Positions 19,243-29,948 of a DNA stretch of 64,000 nt are shown in pieces. The DNA comes from Aeromonas sp. RU39B. GTDB lineage: Bacteria > Pseudomonadota > Gammaproteobacteria > Enterobacterales > Aeromonadaceae. Position 1 is the stretch's first letter. Each line of letters starts with the position of its first letter. The stretch lies in the NCBI RefSeq assembly GCF_900156095.1, contig NZ_FTMJ01000015.1:51824-115823 (forward strand), in the 5' to 3' direction. Under the pieces are notes generated by a model. It did no database searches. It had not been told where the DNA came from and saw nothing but the letters and a program-made list of their open reading frames with translations. The position numbers were made by a program, and so were the translations under genes.

Positions 19243-21136
19243 CTTCAAACTCCTTAATGACATCATCGAGGGAGACGGGACGTGACAGCGCATTGAGCGC
19301 AGTCGGCATCTGCTGCGCCATCTCATGCAGCAATCGGGTCGCTGCAGAGAAGTCGTAACTCTTGCTATCCGCTATACCGTGAGAAAGTAGCCACTGGCAA
19401 AGCAGGGTGGTCTCGCCCTGACCCAAGGTATCGGGCAAGCTGGCGAGCAGCTGCAATAGCTCGGGAAAATGGCGAGCCAGATCCCCCTGACGCAGCAATG
19501 CCGGCACCCGTGTCAGGATCATGGTGGCGCGCGATCCGCTTTTCAACTCAACGCCGAGCCGGCGCAGCAAGTCACTGCGCACTTCGCACTGCTCACCGAG
19601 CGCCTCGGGCAGGGTCAGGGAAATAGGAAGCAGCAGCGGCTGAGCCGTCAGCCCCTGCCCCCACTGCTCCAACAAATGGGGTAACAAGAGTGCCCGCTCG
19701 GCCCGTACCAGGCTAAGCAGGCGCAGGGTATCGGCCTGCTGCCACAACAGATAACGCGTCGCCACCAGTGCCAAGGCTCGCGGCGTCCCCATCCCGTCGC
19801 TAGCCGGTTCGGGGCTCACGCTGGGCGGTAATGTCGTCATCAGTGCCTGTAGCCCCTGCACCGCGCGAGGGTCGATGGCTGGCGCCGCTTCACGTCCCGC
19901 CGAGCCGTAACCATGACTTCCTTTGCTGCTTGCGCCACTACCACTGTAAGCCGGTGCCAGCCGCTCGCCGGCTTGCGCCAACGAGCCACCATCGCGCACA
20001 TTTTCCTCATGGGCCGGCGCGGGGCGATACGCATGCTCGGCTCCATACCACTCGGCGCGCGGCGCCTGTCCCGGATAATCAGGCTGCTCGGCAACCGGCA
20101 AGGTCACCTGCTGGGCCGCCAGCGAGGGCTCGTCGGAACCGTGCTGGCGCAGGGCGCTGTAGAGCGCCTGAAAGATAAAGTCGTGAACCAGCCGGGCCTG
20201 ATGAAAACGGACCTCGTGTTTGGCCGGGTGGACGTTCACATCGACCTGGCGCGGATCGAGCTCGATATAGAGCACATAGGCGGCATAGTGCTCGGCCGGC
20301 AACAAGTCGTCATAGGCTTGGCGAATCGCATGATTGATCAGCTTGTCGCGCATCATGCGGCCATTGACGTAGGTGTACTGCAGATCATTCTGGGTACGAG
20401 CACCCGGCGCCGTGGCAATCCAGCCGCGCAGCCGCACATCGCTATGCTCGCTCTCGATGGCCAGAGCATGATGCATAAAGGAGGTGCCACACACCGCAGC
20501 CAGACGGCGCTCCTGCTCAGCCACCGAGCTGGCTGCCTTGTATTGGCGCACGACCTTGCCGTTATGGCGCAGCATAAGGGTGATGTCGAAGCGTGACAGG
20601 GCGATGCGCCGGATCAGCTCATCAATATGGGCAAACTCGGTCTTTTCGCTGCGCAAAAACTTGCGCCGGGCCGGGGTGTTGAAGAAGAGATCGACCACTT
20701 CCACCGTGGTGCCCTGCGGATGGGCCGCCGGTCGCACCATCACCTGCATCTCGCGCCCTTCGGCCTGCGCCTGCCAGGCTTCACTTTGGGCTGCGGTGCG
20801 CGAGGTGAAGGTCAGTCGCGACACCGAGCTGATGGAAGCCAGCGCTTCGCCGCGAAAACCGAGGCTATGAATGCTCTCCAGATCTTCCAGTGTTGCCACC
20901 TTGGAGGTGGCATGGCGCGACAGAGCCAGCACCAATTCATCCTGCGGCACCCCACAACCGTTATCGCGAATCCGGATCAGCTTGGCGCCGCCCTTCTCGA
21001 TATCGATCTCGATGCGGTCGGCTCCGGCATCTAGGCTGTTTTCTACCAGCTCTTTGACCACCGAAGAGGGGCGTTCAACCACCTCACCGGCCGCGATCTG
21101 GTTCGCCAGAATGGGGGGCAGGATTTGAATGGGCAT
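19235..21136 (-). CDS. mutL: DNA mismatch repair protein MutL
   Basis: MutL couples MutS mismatch recognition to MutH nicking. The 633-residue protein has the N-terminal GHKL ATPase: motif [18 protein letters not shown], motif [10 protein letters not shown], and the [13 protein letters not shown] lid. A polar linker rich in Ala/Gly/Ser spans about residues 340-430. The C-terminal dimerisation domain shows no DQHA(x)2E(x)4E endonuclease motif, as expected for a species using MutH and Dam. It follows amiB with two bases between the stop and start. Confidence 0.97.
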   Translation of the reverse strand: MPIQILPPILANQIAAGEVVERPSSVVKELVENSLDAGADRIEIDIEKGGAKLIRIRDNGCGVPQDELVLALSRHATSKVATLEDLESIHSLGFRGEALASISSVSRLTFTSRTAAQSEAWQAQAEGREMQVMVRPAAHPQGTTVEVVDLFFNTPARRKFLRSEKTEFAHIDELIRRIALSRFDITLMLRHNGKVVRQYKAASSVAEQERRLAAVCGTSFMHHALAIESEHSDVRLRGWIATAPGARTQNDLQYTYVNGRMMRDKLINHAIRQAYDDLLPAEHYAAYVLYIELDPRQVDVNVHPAKHEVRFHQARLVHDFIFQALYSALRQHGSDEPSLAAQQVTLPVAEQPDYPGQAPRAEWYGAEHAYRPAPAHEENVRDGGSLAQAGERLAPAYSGSGASSKGSHGYGSAGREAAPAIDPRAVQGLQALMTTLPPSVSPEPASDGMGTPRALALVATRYLLWQQADTLRLLSLVRAERALLLPHLLEQWGQGLTAQPLLLPISLTLPEALGEQCEVRSDLLRRLGVELKSGSRATMILTRVPALLRQGDLARHFPELLQLLASLPDTLGQGETTLLCQWLLSHGIADSKSYDFSAATRLLHEMAQQMPTALNALSRPVSLDDVIKEFEGG

Positions 21137-21138
21137 GA

Positions 21139-22797
21139 TTACTCCTGCGGAATTTTCAGCACCTGGCCAATCTGGATCTCGCGTGAGCGCAGATTGTTAT
21201 AATCGGCCAGCCGTGCCTGACTGACGCCATAGCGTTCGGCCAGCTTGGAGAGACTTTCGCCCCGTTTGACCTGATGGCGGACCGGCGCTTTGCTGACCAC
21301 GACCTCCTGGTCACTGCCAGCCGGGACTTTAATCACCTGACCGACCTGGATTTCACGCGAACGCAGGTTATTAAGCTGCACCAGCGTGTTTTGACTCACG
21401 CCGTAACGCTCAGCCAGCTTGGAGAGGCTCTCGCCACGCTTGACCACATGACGAGTGGTGGCCATGGCAGAGCCGCCATCATTATCACTGCTGGCCCGGC
21501 TGACCGTGCTGGTGCTGTGCATCACCTCGCTGTAGGGGCGAATCACTCCGGCGCCCGAGCCACTACGGCTACGGCTGGCAACCACGTTCTGACTTGAGGC
21601 CGGCGCCGTCGATGAACTCACACTGGCTGCGGCCGAGCCACCGCCATTGCGCCGGGCCAGTTGCGGCCCCTTGGTGGGGTGCTGATGAAAATAGGCGCGG
21701 ATACCGAGGAATATGGCGCGAGCAATCTTCTCCTGATAGTCCGAAGAGGTGAGCAGACGCTCCTCCTGGACATTGGAGATAAAGCCGGTTTCCACCAGCA
21801 GGGATGGAATATCGGGCGACTTGAGCACCGCCAGACTGGCATGCTGCGGCGTCTTCTTGTGCAAAATGGCGACCTGACGCAGCTGGCGCAGCACTTGCCG
21901 ACTCACCTCGTAACCTTCCGCGCGAGACTTATCCATCGAAAGATCGAGGAAGGTGCGGGTCAGATAGGGGTTGGAGTCGGTCTCGGAGATCACCTTGCCC
22001 ACACCGCCCAACAGATCCGACTGTTTCTCGTGCTGCTCCAGCCAGCGGCCCATCTCGTTATTGGCCCGCTTGGTCGAGAGCACCCACACCGAGGCTCCGC
22101 GCGGAGAGCCATGCCCCACGCTATCGGCGTGAATCGAGATCAGCAGTTCAGCCTTGGAGCGGCGAGCGAGCTCGGAGCGGCGATTGAGATCGACGAAGTA
22201 ATCGCCGGTGCGGGTCATCACCGAGCGCATTCCCGGCTCTTTATCGATCATGGCCGACAGTTTCTGGGCAATTCCCAGCGTCACCCTTTTCTCATAGTGC
22301 CCGTTTTGCCCGATAGCACCGGGGTCATCACCGCCGTGGCCAGGATCTACCGCCACCACGATATCGGGCATGCTGCCACTGCTGACGGGTTTGGCCGCCA
22401 CCTGGCTGCCCTTGTCTTCGTAGGGGAGATCAATCACCAGACGATGGCCATAGGGGCCAGCCGGTGCGAGCGGGAAGACGATCGGCTTGATGGAGGCATT
22501 CAAATCCATCACCAACCGCAGTGCCCCTTTATCGAGCGCCGCACTCTCTCTGAGCTTGCGCACCAGCTTGCTCTTGTTCTCGATATGGGCGAGATCGGCG
22601 CGATTGCTGGTGCTCTTGATATCGATCACCAGCCGATCCGGGCCGGTCATGGTTGTTACGTTAAAATCAGGAGCACTGGCCATATCCAGCACCACCCGGG
22701 TGCTGTCAGGAGAGGGCCAGATCCGGACACTCTTGAGCTGATTGGCCCAGGCGGGCAGGGTCAGCAGGCAAAGCAGAAAAGCAACAGGAAAACGCAC
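21139..22797 (-). CDS. amiB: N-acetylmuramoyl-L-alanine amidase AmiB with two LysM domains
   Basis: Periplasmic zinc amidase that splits septal peptidoglycan during division. The 552-residue protein has a signal peptide (about residues 1-18), then an AMIN domain (about 20-130, peptidoglycan/septal targeting), then Amidase_3 (about 150-375). The amidase Zn-binding motifs are [14 protein letters not shown], a Glu in [21 protein letters not shown] and the His in that same segment, with VETGFISN near its end. It ends with two LysM repeats (each with [16 protein letters not shown]). E. coli AmiB lacks LysM, so the double LysM tail is a feature of other gamma-proteobacteria. Neighbours mutL and tsaE are conserved. 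Confidence 0.96.
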   Translation of the reverse strand: MRFPVAFLLCLLTLPAWANQLKSVRIWPSPDSTRVVLDMASAPDFNVTTMTGPDRLVIDIKSTSNRADLAHIENKSKLVRKLRESAALDKGALRLVMDLNASIKPIVFPLAPAGPYGHRLVIDLPYEDKGSQVAAKPVSSGSMPDIVVAVDPGHGGDDPGAIGQNGHYEKRVTLGIAQKLSAMIDKEPGMRSVMTRTGDYFVDLNRRSELARRSKAELLISIHADSVGHGSPRGASVWVLSTKRANNEMGRWLEQHEKQSDLLGGVGKVISETDSNPYLTRTFLDLSMDKSRAEGYEVSRQVLRQLRQVAILHKKTPQHASLAVLKSPDIPSLLVETGFISNVQEERLLTSSDYQEKIARAIFLGIRAYFHQHPTKGPQLARRNGGGSAAASVSSSTAPASSQNVVASRSRSGSGAGVIRPYSEVMHSTSTVSRASSDNDGGSAMATTRHVVKRGESLSKLAERYGVSQNTLVQLNNLRSREIQVGQVIKVPAGSDQEVVVSKAPVRHQVKRGESLSKLAERYGVSQARLADYNNLRSREIQIGQVLKIPQE

Positions 22798-22800
22798 GTA

Positions 22801-23259
22801 TCAAATCCGTTGTAGCAGGGATTCACCAATGGCAGAGCGGGCAACCAAATCGGCTTCACGCTGCTCTCCCACATAGCGCAGGGTAATCTCGAGATCGGGC
22901 TCCGGCAGCCAGCCTTCTCCTTTCTCCGGCCACTCCACCAGGCACAGGGTCCGGGCGGCGAAGTAATCGCGAATGCCCATGAACTCCAGCTCTTCGGGGT
23001 CAGCCAGACGATAGAGGTCGAAGTGGTACACCTGCCAGTCGGACAGTTCATAGGGCTCAACCAGAGTGTAAGTCGGGCTCTTGACCTTACCCTGATGTCC
23101 CAAGCCCTGTACCCAACCGCGGGTCAGCGTGGTCTTGCCCGCCCCCAGATCGCCGTGCAGAAATACCACGGTCGCCTGAGTCAGCGCAGCGGCCAGACGG
23201 CCACCTAACGCCACGGTTGCCGCTTCGTCAGGCAGCGCCACCAATAACTGTTTTGTCAT
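22801..23259 (-). CDS. tsaE: tRNA threonylcarbamoyladenosine biosynthesis ATPase TsaE
   Basis: Small P-loop ATPase that, with TsaB and TsaD, makes t6A37 in ANN-decoding tRNAs. The 152-residue protein has Walker [15 protein letters not shown], the family's [11 protein letters not shown], and [20 protein letters not shown]. It sits 3 bases before amiB and 20 bases after nnr in a tightly packed cluster. Confidence 0.96.
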   Translation of the reverse strand: MTKQLLVALPDEAATVALGGRLAAALTQATVVFLHGDLGAGKTTLTRGWVQGLGHQGKVKSPTYTLVEPYELSDWQVYHFDLYRLADPEELEFMGIRDYFAARTLCLVEWPEKGEGWLPEPDLEITLRYVGEQREADLVARSAIGESLLQRI

Positions 23260-23279
23260 GTTCTCAATCGTTCACTGTT

Positions 23280-24773
23280 TTATTGCGGATTGGCCAACCG
23301 GCGCAACCAGGGCAGCAGATCGGAAGCCAGCAGACCGCGCTCGCCCTCTTGGGCAGCCAGGTCGCCAGCCTCACCGTGCAGCACGACAGCCAGAGGCACC
23401 GCCTGCGCCGCAGCCAGCCCTTGTGCCAGCAGGGCGGCGATTATACCAGATAACAGGTCTCCCATACCGCCACTGGCCATACCGGGATTTCCTTCGGTCG
23501 ATAGCCAGACTTGCCGGCCATCGCAGACCAGCGTTCCCGCCCCTTTAAGCAGGACCACACCGCCATAGCGCTGCTGCAACTGCATCACGGCGGCAAAGCG
23601 ATCGGCCTCAATCTCGGCAACGCTGCACCCCAGCAGACGCGCGGCTTCACCGGGATGGGGCGTGAGCACCCAATTATCCCGATGGGAGGGAGCCTGCGCC
23701 AGCAAATTGAGTCCGTCAGCATCCACGACCAGCGACACCGGATGACACAGCGCGGCGGCAAAACAACGCCGCGCCCACTCGTCTTGGCCAAGCCCTGGCC
23801 CCAGCGCCAACACCGATGGCCATGGTTCATTCAAGCTGGCCGGATCGCCCTGCATCAACTCGGGTTGACTGAGACTCGGCGGCGGCAACTGCGGATGTTG
23901 ATAGACCCGCACCAGCCCGGCACCAGTGCGCAGGGCCGCTCGCGCCGCCAATACAATCGCCCCCTGCATGCCGAGATTGCCCCCCACCAGCGCAACCCGG
24001 CCATGCTCGCCCTTGTGGGCCGTGCGGTGGCGAAGCGGCAACTGATGGGCAAGCATCGGATAGTCGATGCGAAGCGCCGCCGGCGTACCCCAGCGTTCGA
24101 TGTCGATACCCAGCGGCGCCAGTTCAAGCAGGCCGACCTGATCGGGCGCAGCACCGGTAAGCTGCCCCTGTTTGAGACCGACGAATGTCAGCGTGGCATC
24201 GGCCGTGACGGCAACGCCGGGAGCGGCCCCGCTATCGGCCTGTAAGCCGGAGGGAAGATCCACCGCCAGCACGGCGCTGCCATCGCGCCGCCACTGGTTA
24301 ATGCGTTCAATCAAGGCGGCCACTGCGCCACTGGGCGCGTCGCCCAGACCAGTGCCAAGCAGTGCATCGACAATCAAATCCGGCTGACCGAGAGCGCCAT
24401 CGGGCTGATGCACGCTGCCACCGGCTCTGAGCCAGTCACTGGCAGCGCGGGCCGCATCACCTGTCAGCTGCTCCGGCGCCCGAGTGGCCATCACGCAGGG
24501 CACTGCACCACGCGCTCGCAGCAAACGGGCGAGCACGTAACCATCACCGCCATTATTGCCGGGGCCGCAGCAGATAAGGATCCGTCGCGCCGCCGGCCAG
24601 TGCCGGTCGATATGAGTCAGCAGCGCATGCCCTGCCCGCTCCATCAAATCGTGCAGCGTGATGCCAGCGGCCGCAGCCAGTTCGCGTTCGGCCGCTCTGA
24701 CCTGTTCGGTGCGCCAGAGGCTATGTGGTAAACTTGTTACTCTTTCCTTGCCAACCCCGATGACCTCACCCAT
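23280..24773 (-). CDS. nnr: Bifunctional NAD(P)H-hydrate epimerase/dehydratase Nnr
   Basis: Repairs damaged NADHX and NADPHX. The 497-residue fusion has the N-terminal YjeF epimerase domain (CGPGNNGGDGYVLARLL) and a C-terminal ADP-dependent dehydratase (ribokinase-like). The latter shows ALGPGLGQDEWA, VLTPHPGEAARLLG, and GNPGMASGGMGDLLSGIIAALL with the catalytic Asp. The start ATG at 24773 places the first domain at the same distance from the N terminus as in E. coli Nnr. The ATG overlaps the queG ATG on the other strand by two bases, so each promoter must lie inside the other gene or in read-through transcripts. Confidence 0.94.
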   Translation of the reverse strand: MGEVIGVGKERVTSLPHSLWRTEQVRAAERELAAAAGITLHDLMERAGHALLTHIDRHWPAARRILICCGPGNNGGDGYVLARLLRARGAVPCVMATRAPEQLTGDAARAASDWLRAGGSVHQPDGALGQPDLIVDALLGTGLGDAPSGAVAALIERINQWRRDGSAVLAVDLPSGLQADSGAAPGVAVTADATLTFVGLKQGQLTGAAPDQVGLLELAPLGIDIERWGTPAALRIDYPMLAHQLPLRHRTAHKGEHGRVALVGGNLGMQGAIVLAARAALRTGAGLVRVYQHPQLPPPSLSQPELMQGDPASLNEPWPSVLALGPGLGQDEWARRCFAAALCHPVSLVVDADGLNLLAQAPSHRDNWVLTPHPGEAARLLGCSVAEIEADRFAAVMQLQQRYGGVVLLKGAGTLVCDGRQVWLSTEGNPGMASGGMGDLLSGIIAALLAQGLAAAQAVPLAVVLHGEAGDLAAQEGERGLLASDLLPWLRRLANPQ

Positions 24774-25920
24774 GACGGCCCCCGACTCATCCGCTGTATC
24801 GTGCGATTTGCACAGGCTAGCCCACGATATCAAGCTATGGGCACGTGAGCTAGGTTTTGACCAGGCCGGCATCACCGACACCGATCTCCGTGCCGAGGAG
24901 CCCAAGCTGCAGGCCTGGCTCGATGCGGGCTATCACGGCAACATGGAGTACATGGCGCGCTATGGCATGCTGCGCGCCAGAGCTCACGAATTGCAGCCGG
25001 GAACCCTGCGGGTCATCTCGGTGCGCATGAACTACCTGCCTTTTGAAGCGGGCTTTGCTGCGGTGCTGCGCGATCCGCGCCTGGGCTATATCAGCCGTTA
25101 TGCACTGGGGCGCGACTATCACAAGGTGCTGCGTAACCGTTTAAAACAGCTTGGCGAGCGCATCGAACAAGCCGTCGGGGCTTATGGCTATCGCCCCTTT
25201 GTTGACTCGGCGCCCATTCTCGAGCGCCCACTGGCAGCCAAGGCCGGGCTCGGCTGGGTGGGCAAACACACCTTGCTGCTCAACGAGCAGGCCGGTTCGT
25301 TCTTCTTTTTGGGCGAGCTGCTGATCGATCTGCCGCTGCCCCTCGATAAACCGATCACCAACGAGCAGTGCGGCAAGTGCACGGCCTGTATCAGCATCTG
25401 CCCGACCGGCGCCATCGTCGAACCTTATGTGGTGGATGCCCGCCGCTGCATCTCCTACCTCACTATCGAAAGTGAGGATCCGATTCCGCTCGAGCTGCGC
25501 CGCAAGCTGGGCAACCGCATCTATGGCTGCGATGATTGCCAGCTGATCTGCCCGTGGAATCGCTATGCCAGCAGCTCGACTGAGCCTGACTTCGCACCGC
25601 GCACCAGCTTGCACCGGCCAGCGCTCCTGACCTTATGGCAGTGGAGCGAAACCGAATTTCTGCGCCACACTGAAGGCAGCCCAATCCGCCGCATTGGCTA
25701 TCAGCGCTGGCGGCGTAATCTGGCTGTGGCGCTTGGTAATGGACCCGCCGATGCCGAGGTGATAGCGGCGCTGCAGAGCGCCCTGCTAGCGGCATCCACT
25801 CTGGTGGCCGAGCATATCGAATGGGCACTGGGTGAGTTACAGAGTCGTATGGAGCAAGAGAACAAAAAAACATTGCGGCTTATCCGCTGCATTGAAAAAG
25901 GCTTGCCGGATCACGCCTGA
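24772..25920 (+). CDS. queG: Epoxyqueuosine reductase QueG
   Basis: Cobalamin-dependent iron-sulfur enzyme for the last step of queuosine synthesis in GUN-anticodon tRNAs. The 382-residue protein carries [33 protein letters not shown], the first 4Fe-4S motif [16 protein letters not shown], and the second [11 protein letters not shown]. The C terminus matches the E. coli protein, ending IEKGLPDHA. ATGs at 24760 and 24772 are both in frame; 24772 gives the best length, and the upstream region is inside nnr. Divergent from nnr, as in E. coli. Confidence 0.95.
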   Translation: MTAPDSSAVSCDLHRLAHDIKLWARELGFDQAGITDTDLRAEEPKLQAWLDAGYHGNMEYMARYGMLRARAHELQPGTLRVISVRMNYLPFEAGFAAVLRDPRLGYISRYALGRDYHKVLRNRLKQLGERIEQAVGAYGYRPFVDSAPILERPLAAKAGLGWVGKHTLLLNEQAGSFFFLGELLIDLPLPLDKPITNEQCGKCTACISICPTGAIVEPYVVDARRCISYLTIESEDPIPLELRRKLGNRIYGCDDCQLICPWNRYASSSTEPDFAPRTSLHRPALLTLWQWSETEFLRHTEGSPIRRIGYQRWRRNLAVALGNGPADAEVIAALQSALLAASTLVAEHIEWALGELQSRMEQENKKTLRLIRCIEKGLPDHA

Positions 25921-25998
25921 CCATAGTGGGGCTTGCACTTCGCGCAATCGTTTACCATTCTGTGCCGCCAACAGGCGGTGTCGTTCAAGGAGTCAGTC

Positions 25999-26742
25999 AT
26001 GCAGATTTTGGGTGTCGATATCGGTGGTTCAGGTATCAAGGGATGTCTGGTCGATACCGAAACGGGCGAATTGATTGGCGAACGCCACCGCATTCCAACA
26101 CCGCTGCCGGCTACTCCGGCCGCCGTTGCGCATACCCTCAAGGCGCTGGTCGAACACTTTGACTGGAAAGGACCGGTCGGCTGCGGTTTTCCCGCCACCA
26201 TCCATCACGGCGTGGCCAAAAATGCCTCCAACATCGATACCAGCTGGATTGAGACTGATGCCGAGTGGCTGTTTCGTGAAGTGACCGGCCTGCCCTGCTA
26301 TGTGCTCAACGATGCCGATGCCGCCGGTATGGCCGAGATGCGTTTTGGTGAAGGCAAAGGGCGCGATGGTGTCATTATTCTGATCACGGTGGGCACCGGT
26401 ATCGGCACCGCGCTGTTCGTTAACGGCCACCTGCTGCCCAACACCGAGCTGGGCCACCTGATCCTCGAGGGGATGATCGCCGAGCGCTACTGCTCGGATG
26501 CGGCCCGCAAACGGGAAGAGCTGAGCTGGGGTAAATGGGGCAAGCGCTTCAACCAGTATCTGGCGCGTCTGGAGTTCTTGTTCTCGCCCGATCTCTTCAT
26601 TCTGGGGGGCGGTAGCGCGGCCAAGCTCGACAAGTTCATCGACAAGATTGAAACCCGCGCACCACTGGTGGCAGCTGCCAGCCTCAACCAGGCCGGGATC
26701 ATCGGTGCGGCGCTGTTTGCCGCGGCCAGAGAAGCGCAATAA
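25999..26742 (+). CDS. ppgK: Polyphosphate glucokinase (ROK family)
   Basis: A 247-residue ROK-fold sugar kinase. The N-terminal ATP/polyP-binding motif is [29 protein letters not shown] holds the catalytic Asp and [10 protein letters not shown] the ROK zinc/sugar region. The size, the [10 protein letters not shown] start and the [14 protein letters not shown]-terminal region fit polyphosphate glucokinases, which phosphorylate glucose with inorganic polyphosphate as well as ATP. The start ATG at 25999 follows an AAGGAG site. The cysteine-rich ROK zinc finger is absent, as usual for PpgK. Polyphosphate use is inferred from the family. Confidence 0.83.
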   Translation: MQILGVDIGGSGIKGCLVDTETGELIGERHRIPTPLPATPAAVAHTLKALVEHFDWKGPVGCGFPATIHHGVAKNASNIDTSWIETDAEWLFREVTGLPCYVLNDADAAGMAEMRFGEGKGRDGVIILITVGTGIGTALFVNGHLLPNTELGHLILEGMIAERYCSDAARKREELSWGKWGKRFNQYLARLEFLFSPDLFILGGGSAAKLDKFIDKIETRAPLVAAASLNQAGIIGAALFAAAREAQ

Positions 26743-26827
26743 TCCAAGCCTCGCAGGGGCGTTGCACTCACGACGCCCCTCCTCTAGTCTCCTTGTTTTG
26801 CCCCACCTTAAGGACAAGGAGTCCCTC

Positions 26828-27913
26828 ATGTCCGGCGATCTGCGCCTGCAATGCCACACCGTTGTTCCGGGCCACCGCGCCCTGAGTGCCACCGAGGAGT
26901 TTGCCGCCATGGCGGCCTGGAGCCGCGAGCATGACGTGGCTCACGACACCTACGGCAAAGGTGAACTTATCGAGCGTTTTGAACAGGAGATTGCCGACTT
27001 GCTGGGCAAAGAGGCCGCCCTGTTTGTGATGACTGGCACCCTGACACAATCCATTGCGCTGCGACTGGCTTGCGAAGGAGCGGCAACGCCCAGAGTGGCC
27101 ATGCATCCGAGCTGCCACATTCTCAAGCATGAGGGGCAGAACTTTCAGCTCAACCGCTGGTTTGTGGCACTCCCGACCGGCAGTGCCTACCGCCCCTGGC
27201 AGGTGACCGATTTGGCGGCGTGGCCCGAGCCCCTGCAAGCCGCGCTCTATGAGCTACCGATGCGGGAGATCGGTGGACAGCTGCCCAAGTGGGATGAGCT
27301 GCAAGCCATCAGCCAATGGTGCCGTGCACAAGGCGTCCATTTTCATATGGATGGAGCCAGATTGTGGGAAGCCGCCGCGGGCTATGACAAACCGCTGGCC
27401 GAGATCGCTGCCTTGTTCGACAGCGTCTATGTGTCGTTTTACAAAGGAATTGGCGCGCTCGGCGGTGCCATGCTGCTCGGCTCGCGCACGTTTATCGAGC
27501 GGGCCCGTTTGCAGGTCAAGCGCGAGGGGGGCAATGTCTATCGCCGCTCACCGTTTGTGGTCTCGGCAGCGATGCAGTTTTCCGGGCGACTGGCGCTGAT
27601 GCCGACCTTGCTGGCCCGCACCCGCGCCATCTACGCCCTGCTCAAACCCCGTTTCCCGCAGCTGACGTTTAACCCGGCCGAGCCACAGGTCAACATGTTC
27701 CACCTTCACCTGCCGGTGGAGGCCGAACGGGCCAACCAGATCCGCGACGAGCTGGCCCGTGAAGACGGGATCTGGCTCTGTGGCGGCTTTAATCCCGGCA
27801 TGTGGCCGGGGCACAGCTACTGCGAAATCTATGTCGGGGACAGCCTGCTGCAGATGGAGGACAGCCGGCTGGTCGCTATTTTCGAAGCGTTGACCACGCG
27901 GTTGTCAGCCTAA
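26828..27913 (+). CDS. Threonine-aldolase-like PLP enzyme (beta-eliminating lyase family)
   Basis: Fold-type I PLP enzyme of 361 residues. The Schiff-base lysine lies in YVSFYKGIGALGG, the PLP-binding Asp in HFHMDGARLWEAA, and a Thr/Gly-rich phosphate loop in VMTGTLTQSIAL. These match L-threonine aldolases, which split L-threonine or L-allo-threonine to glycine and acetaldehyde. HDTYGKGELIERFEQEIADL corresponds to the family's early DxYGxD/E segment. The substrate may differ: the protein is divergent and the C-terminal half (FNPGMWPGHSYCEIYVGD) is not one I can place in LtaE. It starts 86 bases after ppgK and is followed by a terminator. Confidence 0.75.
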   Translation: MSGDLRLQCHTVVPGHRALSATEEFAAMAAWSREHDVAHDTYGKGELIERFEQEIADLLGKEAALFVMTGTLTQSIALRLACEGAATPRVAMHPSCHILKHEGQNFQLNRWFVALPTGSAYRPWQVTDLAAWPEPLQAALYELPMREIGGQLPKWDELQAISQWCRAQGVHFHMDGARLWEAAAGYDKPLAEIAALFDSVYVSFYKGIGALGGAMLLGSRTFIERARLQVKREGGNVYRRSPFVVSAAMQFSGRLALMPTLLARTRAIYALLKPRFPQLTFNPAEPQVNMFHLHLPVEAERANQIRDELAREDGIWLCGGFNPGMWPGHSYCEIYVGDSLLQMEDSRLVAIFEALTTRLSA

Positions 27914-27928
27914 TCCCAATCACAATCA

Positions 27929-27953
27929 GGGGAGGCCTTGGCCTCCCCGCTTT
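27929..27953. terminator. Terminator between the aldolase-like gene and the 151-residue gene
   Basis: GGGGAGGCC, TT, GGCCTCCCC then GCTTTATCT. A 9-bp GC-rich stem between two convergent genes. Confidence 0.75.
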
Positions 27954-27967
27954 ATCTGTACCCACAC

Positions 27968-28423
27968 TTACACATCATCGAGTCGATGGGCGCCGTGGAC
28001 TAACCGTGTCAGGCGCTGCTGCTCGAGCGTGGCTAGTGCATCGAGCACCCGGGTAGTGTTGTCAGTCGGGCACTCGCGAGCCAGCCGTGATAGCTCGCTG
28101 ACCAGCTTCTCTTCAAACGCCGTGGCCGTCGCAACGATCTCATCGGTGGTCATCGCGGAGGAGAGCTCACAGCGGTTGATGCCGGCTATCAGATCTTCAG
28201 CAAAACCGAGCTCCAGCCAGGTGTCAGCCACTGCACTACCCACCTGCTGCTCATAATCGGCCAGATGACCCATAGCCGCATCTTCACGACCACGCAGATA
28301 AGCCAACAGCAGGCGGCTGCGCTCGGCATCGGCTTCACGCTCCAGGCGGCCATAGAGACGGGACAACATCTGGTGCACTTGTTCCAGGTAACGTAGCAAG
28401 TCCTTGATTTGTTGGAAACGCAT
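27968..28423 (-). CDS. Uncharacterised helical protein
   Basis: A 151-residue acidic protein that I do not recognise. It is predicted almost wholly alpha-helical, with four heptad-like segments (residues ~3-35, 38-68, 95-118, 122-145), no signal peptide and no membrane segment. Glu/His-rich helices (GREDAAMGHLADYEQQ, AFEEKLVSELSRLAREC) give a ferritin-like impression, but a clear ExxH pair is not seen. It is monocistronic: a good promoter lies at 28454-28481 and a terminator follows the gene. Coding potential is supported by a GGGAGG ribosome site just upstream of the ATG. Confidence 0.75.
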   Translation of the reverse strand: MRFQQIKDLLRYLEQVHQMLSRLYGRLEREADAERSRLLLAYLRGREDAAMGHLADYEQQVGSAVADTWLELGFAEDLIAGINRCELSSAMTTDEIVATATAFEEKLVSELSRLARECPTDNTTRVLDALATLEQQRLTRLVHGAHRLDDV

Positions 28424-28453
28424 GGTGGGATCCTCCCGTCATTGACCTGTTTC

Positions 28454-28481
28454 AGTATAAAAACCGAAGCGCTTTGGCCAA
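28454..28481 (-). promoter_or_regulatory. Promoter of the 151-residue gene
   Basis: Minus strand: -35 TTGGCC (28476-28481), 16-bp spacer, -10 TATACT (28454-28459), about 30 bases upstream of the start codon. Confidence 0.6.
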
Positions 28482-28540
28482 AGTCACAGGCAAGCGATGG
28501 TTGCGTCAGGTCAATCGGAGGTTAAATAAACGACAGCGCA

Positions 28541-28559
28541 CGAAAAACTGGAACAGTTT
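28541..28559 (-). terminator. Weak terminator downstream of the tRNA-Gly array
   Basis: Minus strand AAACTG, TTC, CAGTTT followed by TTCG. A 6-bp stem and T run about 45 bases beyond the last tRNA-Gly; the only plausible end of the array transcript. Confidence 0.5.
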
Positions 28560-28601
28560 CTGCGTTGATAAATACAGGAGAAAGAATCTGAGAGGAGATT
28601 T

Positions 28602-28677
<76 letters not shown>

Positions 28678-28701
28678 AACGGAGTGTCATGGTGCAATCT
28701 T

Positions 28702-28777
<76 letters not shown>

Positions 28778-28802
28778 AACAGATTGTTATCGCGCGATGT
28801 TT

Positions 28803-28878
<76 letters not shown>

Positions 28879-28902
28879 AACGGAATGTCATCGTGCGATG
28901 TT

Positions 28903-28978
<76 letters not shown>

Positions 28979-29002
28979 AACAAATTGTCATTGCGTGATG
29001 AT

Positions 29003-29078
<76 letters not shown>

Positions 29079-29100
29079 ATCGGGCGATCATCATGCAATT

Positions 29101-29176
<76 letters not shown>

Positions 29177-29212
29177 AACGCACAGCAGCTTGCGCTACTG
29201 CACGGGAGCCGA

Positions 29213-29240
29213 ATTATACGGTGGGGCACTTCAATTGCAA
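29213..29240 (-). promoter_or_regulatory. Promoter of the tRNA-Gly array
   Basis: Minus strand: -35 TTGCAA (29235-29240), 16-bp spacer, perfect -10 TATAAT (29213-29218), then a GC-rich discriminator (CGGCTCCCG) typical of stable-RNA promoters under stringent control. Confidence 0.85.
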
Positions 29241-29323
29241 GGGCTTTTTCGGCACGCCCAGCGCAACTGCCTAAAAGCTCGCCGAAATGGCGCGCCTTTC
29301 GCCGTTAGCGGCCCCACATGGCA

Positions 29324-29869
29324 TTAAATGGTGAAAACGTGCTCACGATAGAAGCGCAGCTCAGCCACCGATTCGCGGATATCGTCCAGCGCCTGGTGGG
29401 TACCCTGCTTCTTGAACTGGGCCAGCAGTTCGGGTTTCCAGCGACGAACCAGCTCCTTGATGGTGCTGACATCGACGTTGCGATAGTGGAAGAAGGCTTC
29501 CAGCTCTGGCATGTGGCGCACCATGAAACGGCGATCCTGACCAATGCTGTTGCCGCACATGGGGCTGGTACGCTCGGGCACCCACTGGCGCAAAAAGGCC
29601 AGCGTCTCGGCAACAGCAGCAGCATGGTCATGCTGGCTTGCTCGCACCCGCTCAATCAGGCCGGACTCCCCGTGGGTTTTCTGGTTCCAGTCATCCATCT
29701 TGGCCAGCTCGGCCTCACTCTGATGGATGGCGATCACCGGCCCTTCGGCCAGCACATTGAGATCCTTGTCGGTGACAATGGAGGCGATCTCCAGCACCAC
29801 GTTCTCATCAGGATCGAGACCGGTCATTTCCATGTCGATCCACACCAGATTCTGCTCGGACACACTCAT
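29324..29869 (-). CDS. orn: Oligoribonuclease
   Basis: Essential DEDDh exonuclease that degrades 2-5-nt RNAs and pGpG, the last step of c-di-GMP breakdown. The 181-residue product has the same length as E. coli Orn. Motifs in order: [11 protein letters not shown] (Exo I, Asp and Glu), the Exo II region [16 protein letters not shown], and [14 protein letters not shown] (Exo III with His and Asp). The start ATG at 29869 gives [12 protein letters not shown]; 12 in-frame upstream codons were dropped. It is divergent from rsgA, as in E. coli. Confidence 0.97.
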   Translation of the reverse strand: MSVSEQNLVWIDMEMTGLDPDENVVLEIASIVTDKDLNVLAEGPVIAIHQSEAELAKMDDWNQKTHGESGLIERVRASQHDHAAAVAETLAFLRQWVPERTSPMCGNSIGQDRRFMVRHMPELEAFFHYRNVDVSTIKELVRRWKPELLAQFKKQGTHQALDDIRESVAELRFYREHVFTI

Positions 29870-29948
29870 CTTGCTTACTCTTGGCGGTATTTTGTGAATT
29901 TGCATGTATCATACTGGCTTTGTATTTGGCAGCAAAACGGCGAATCGC

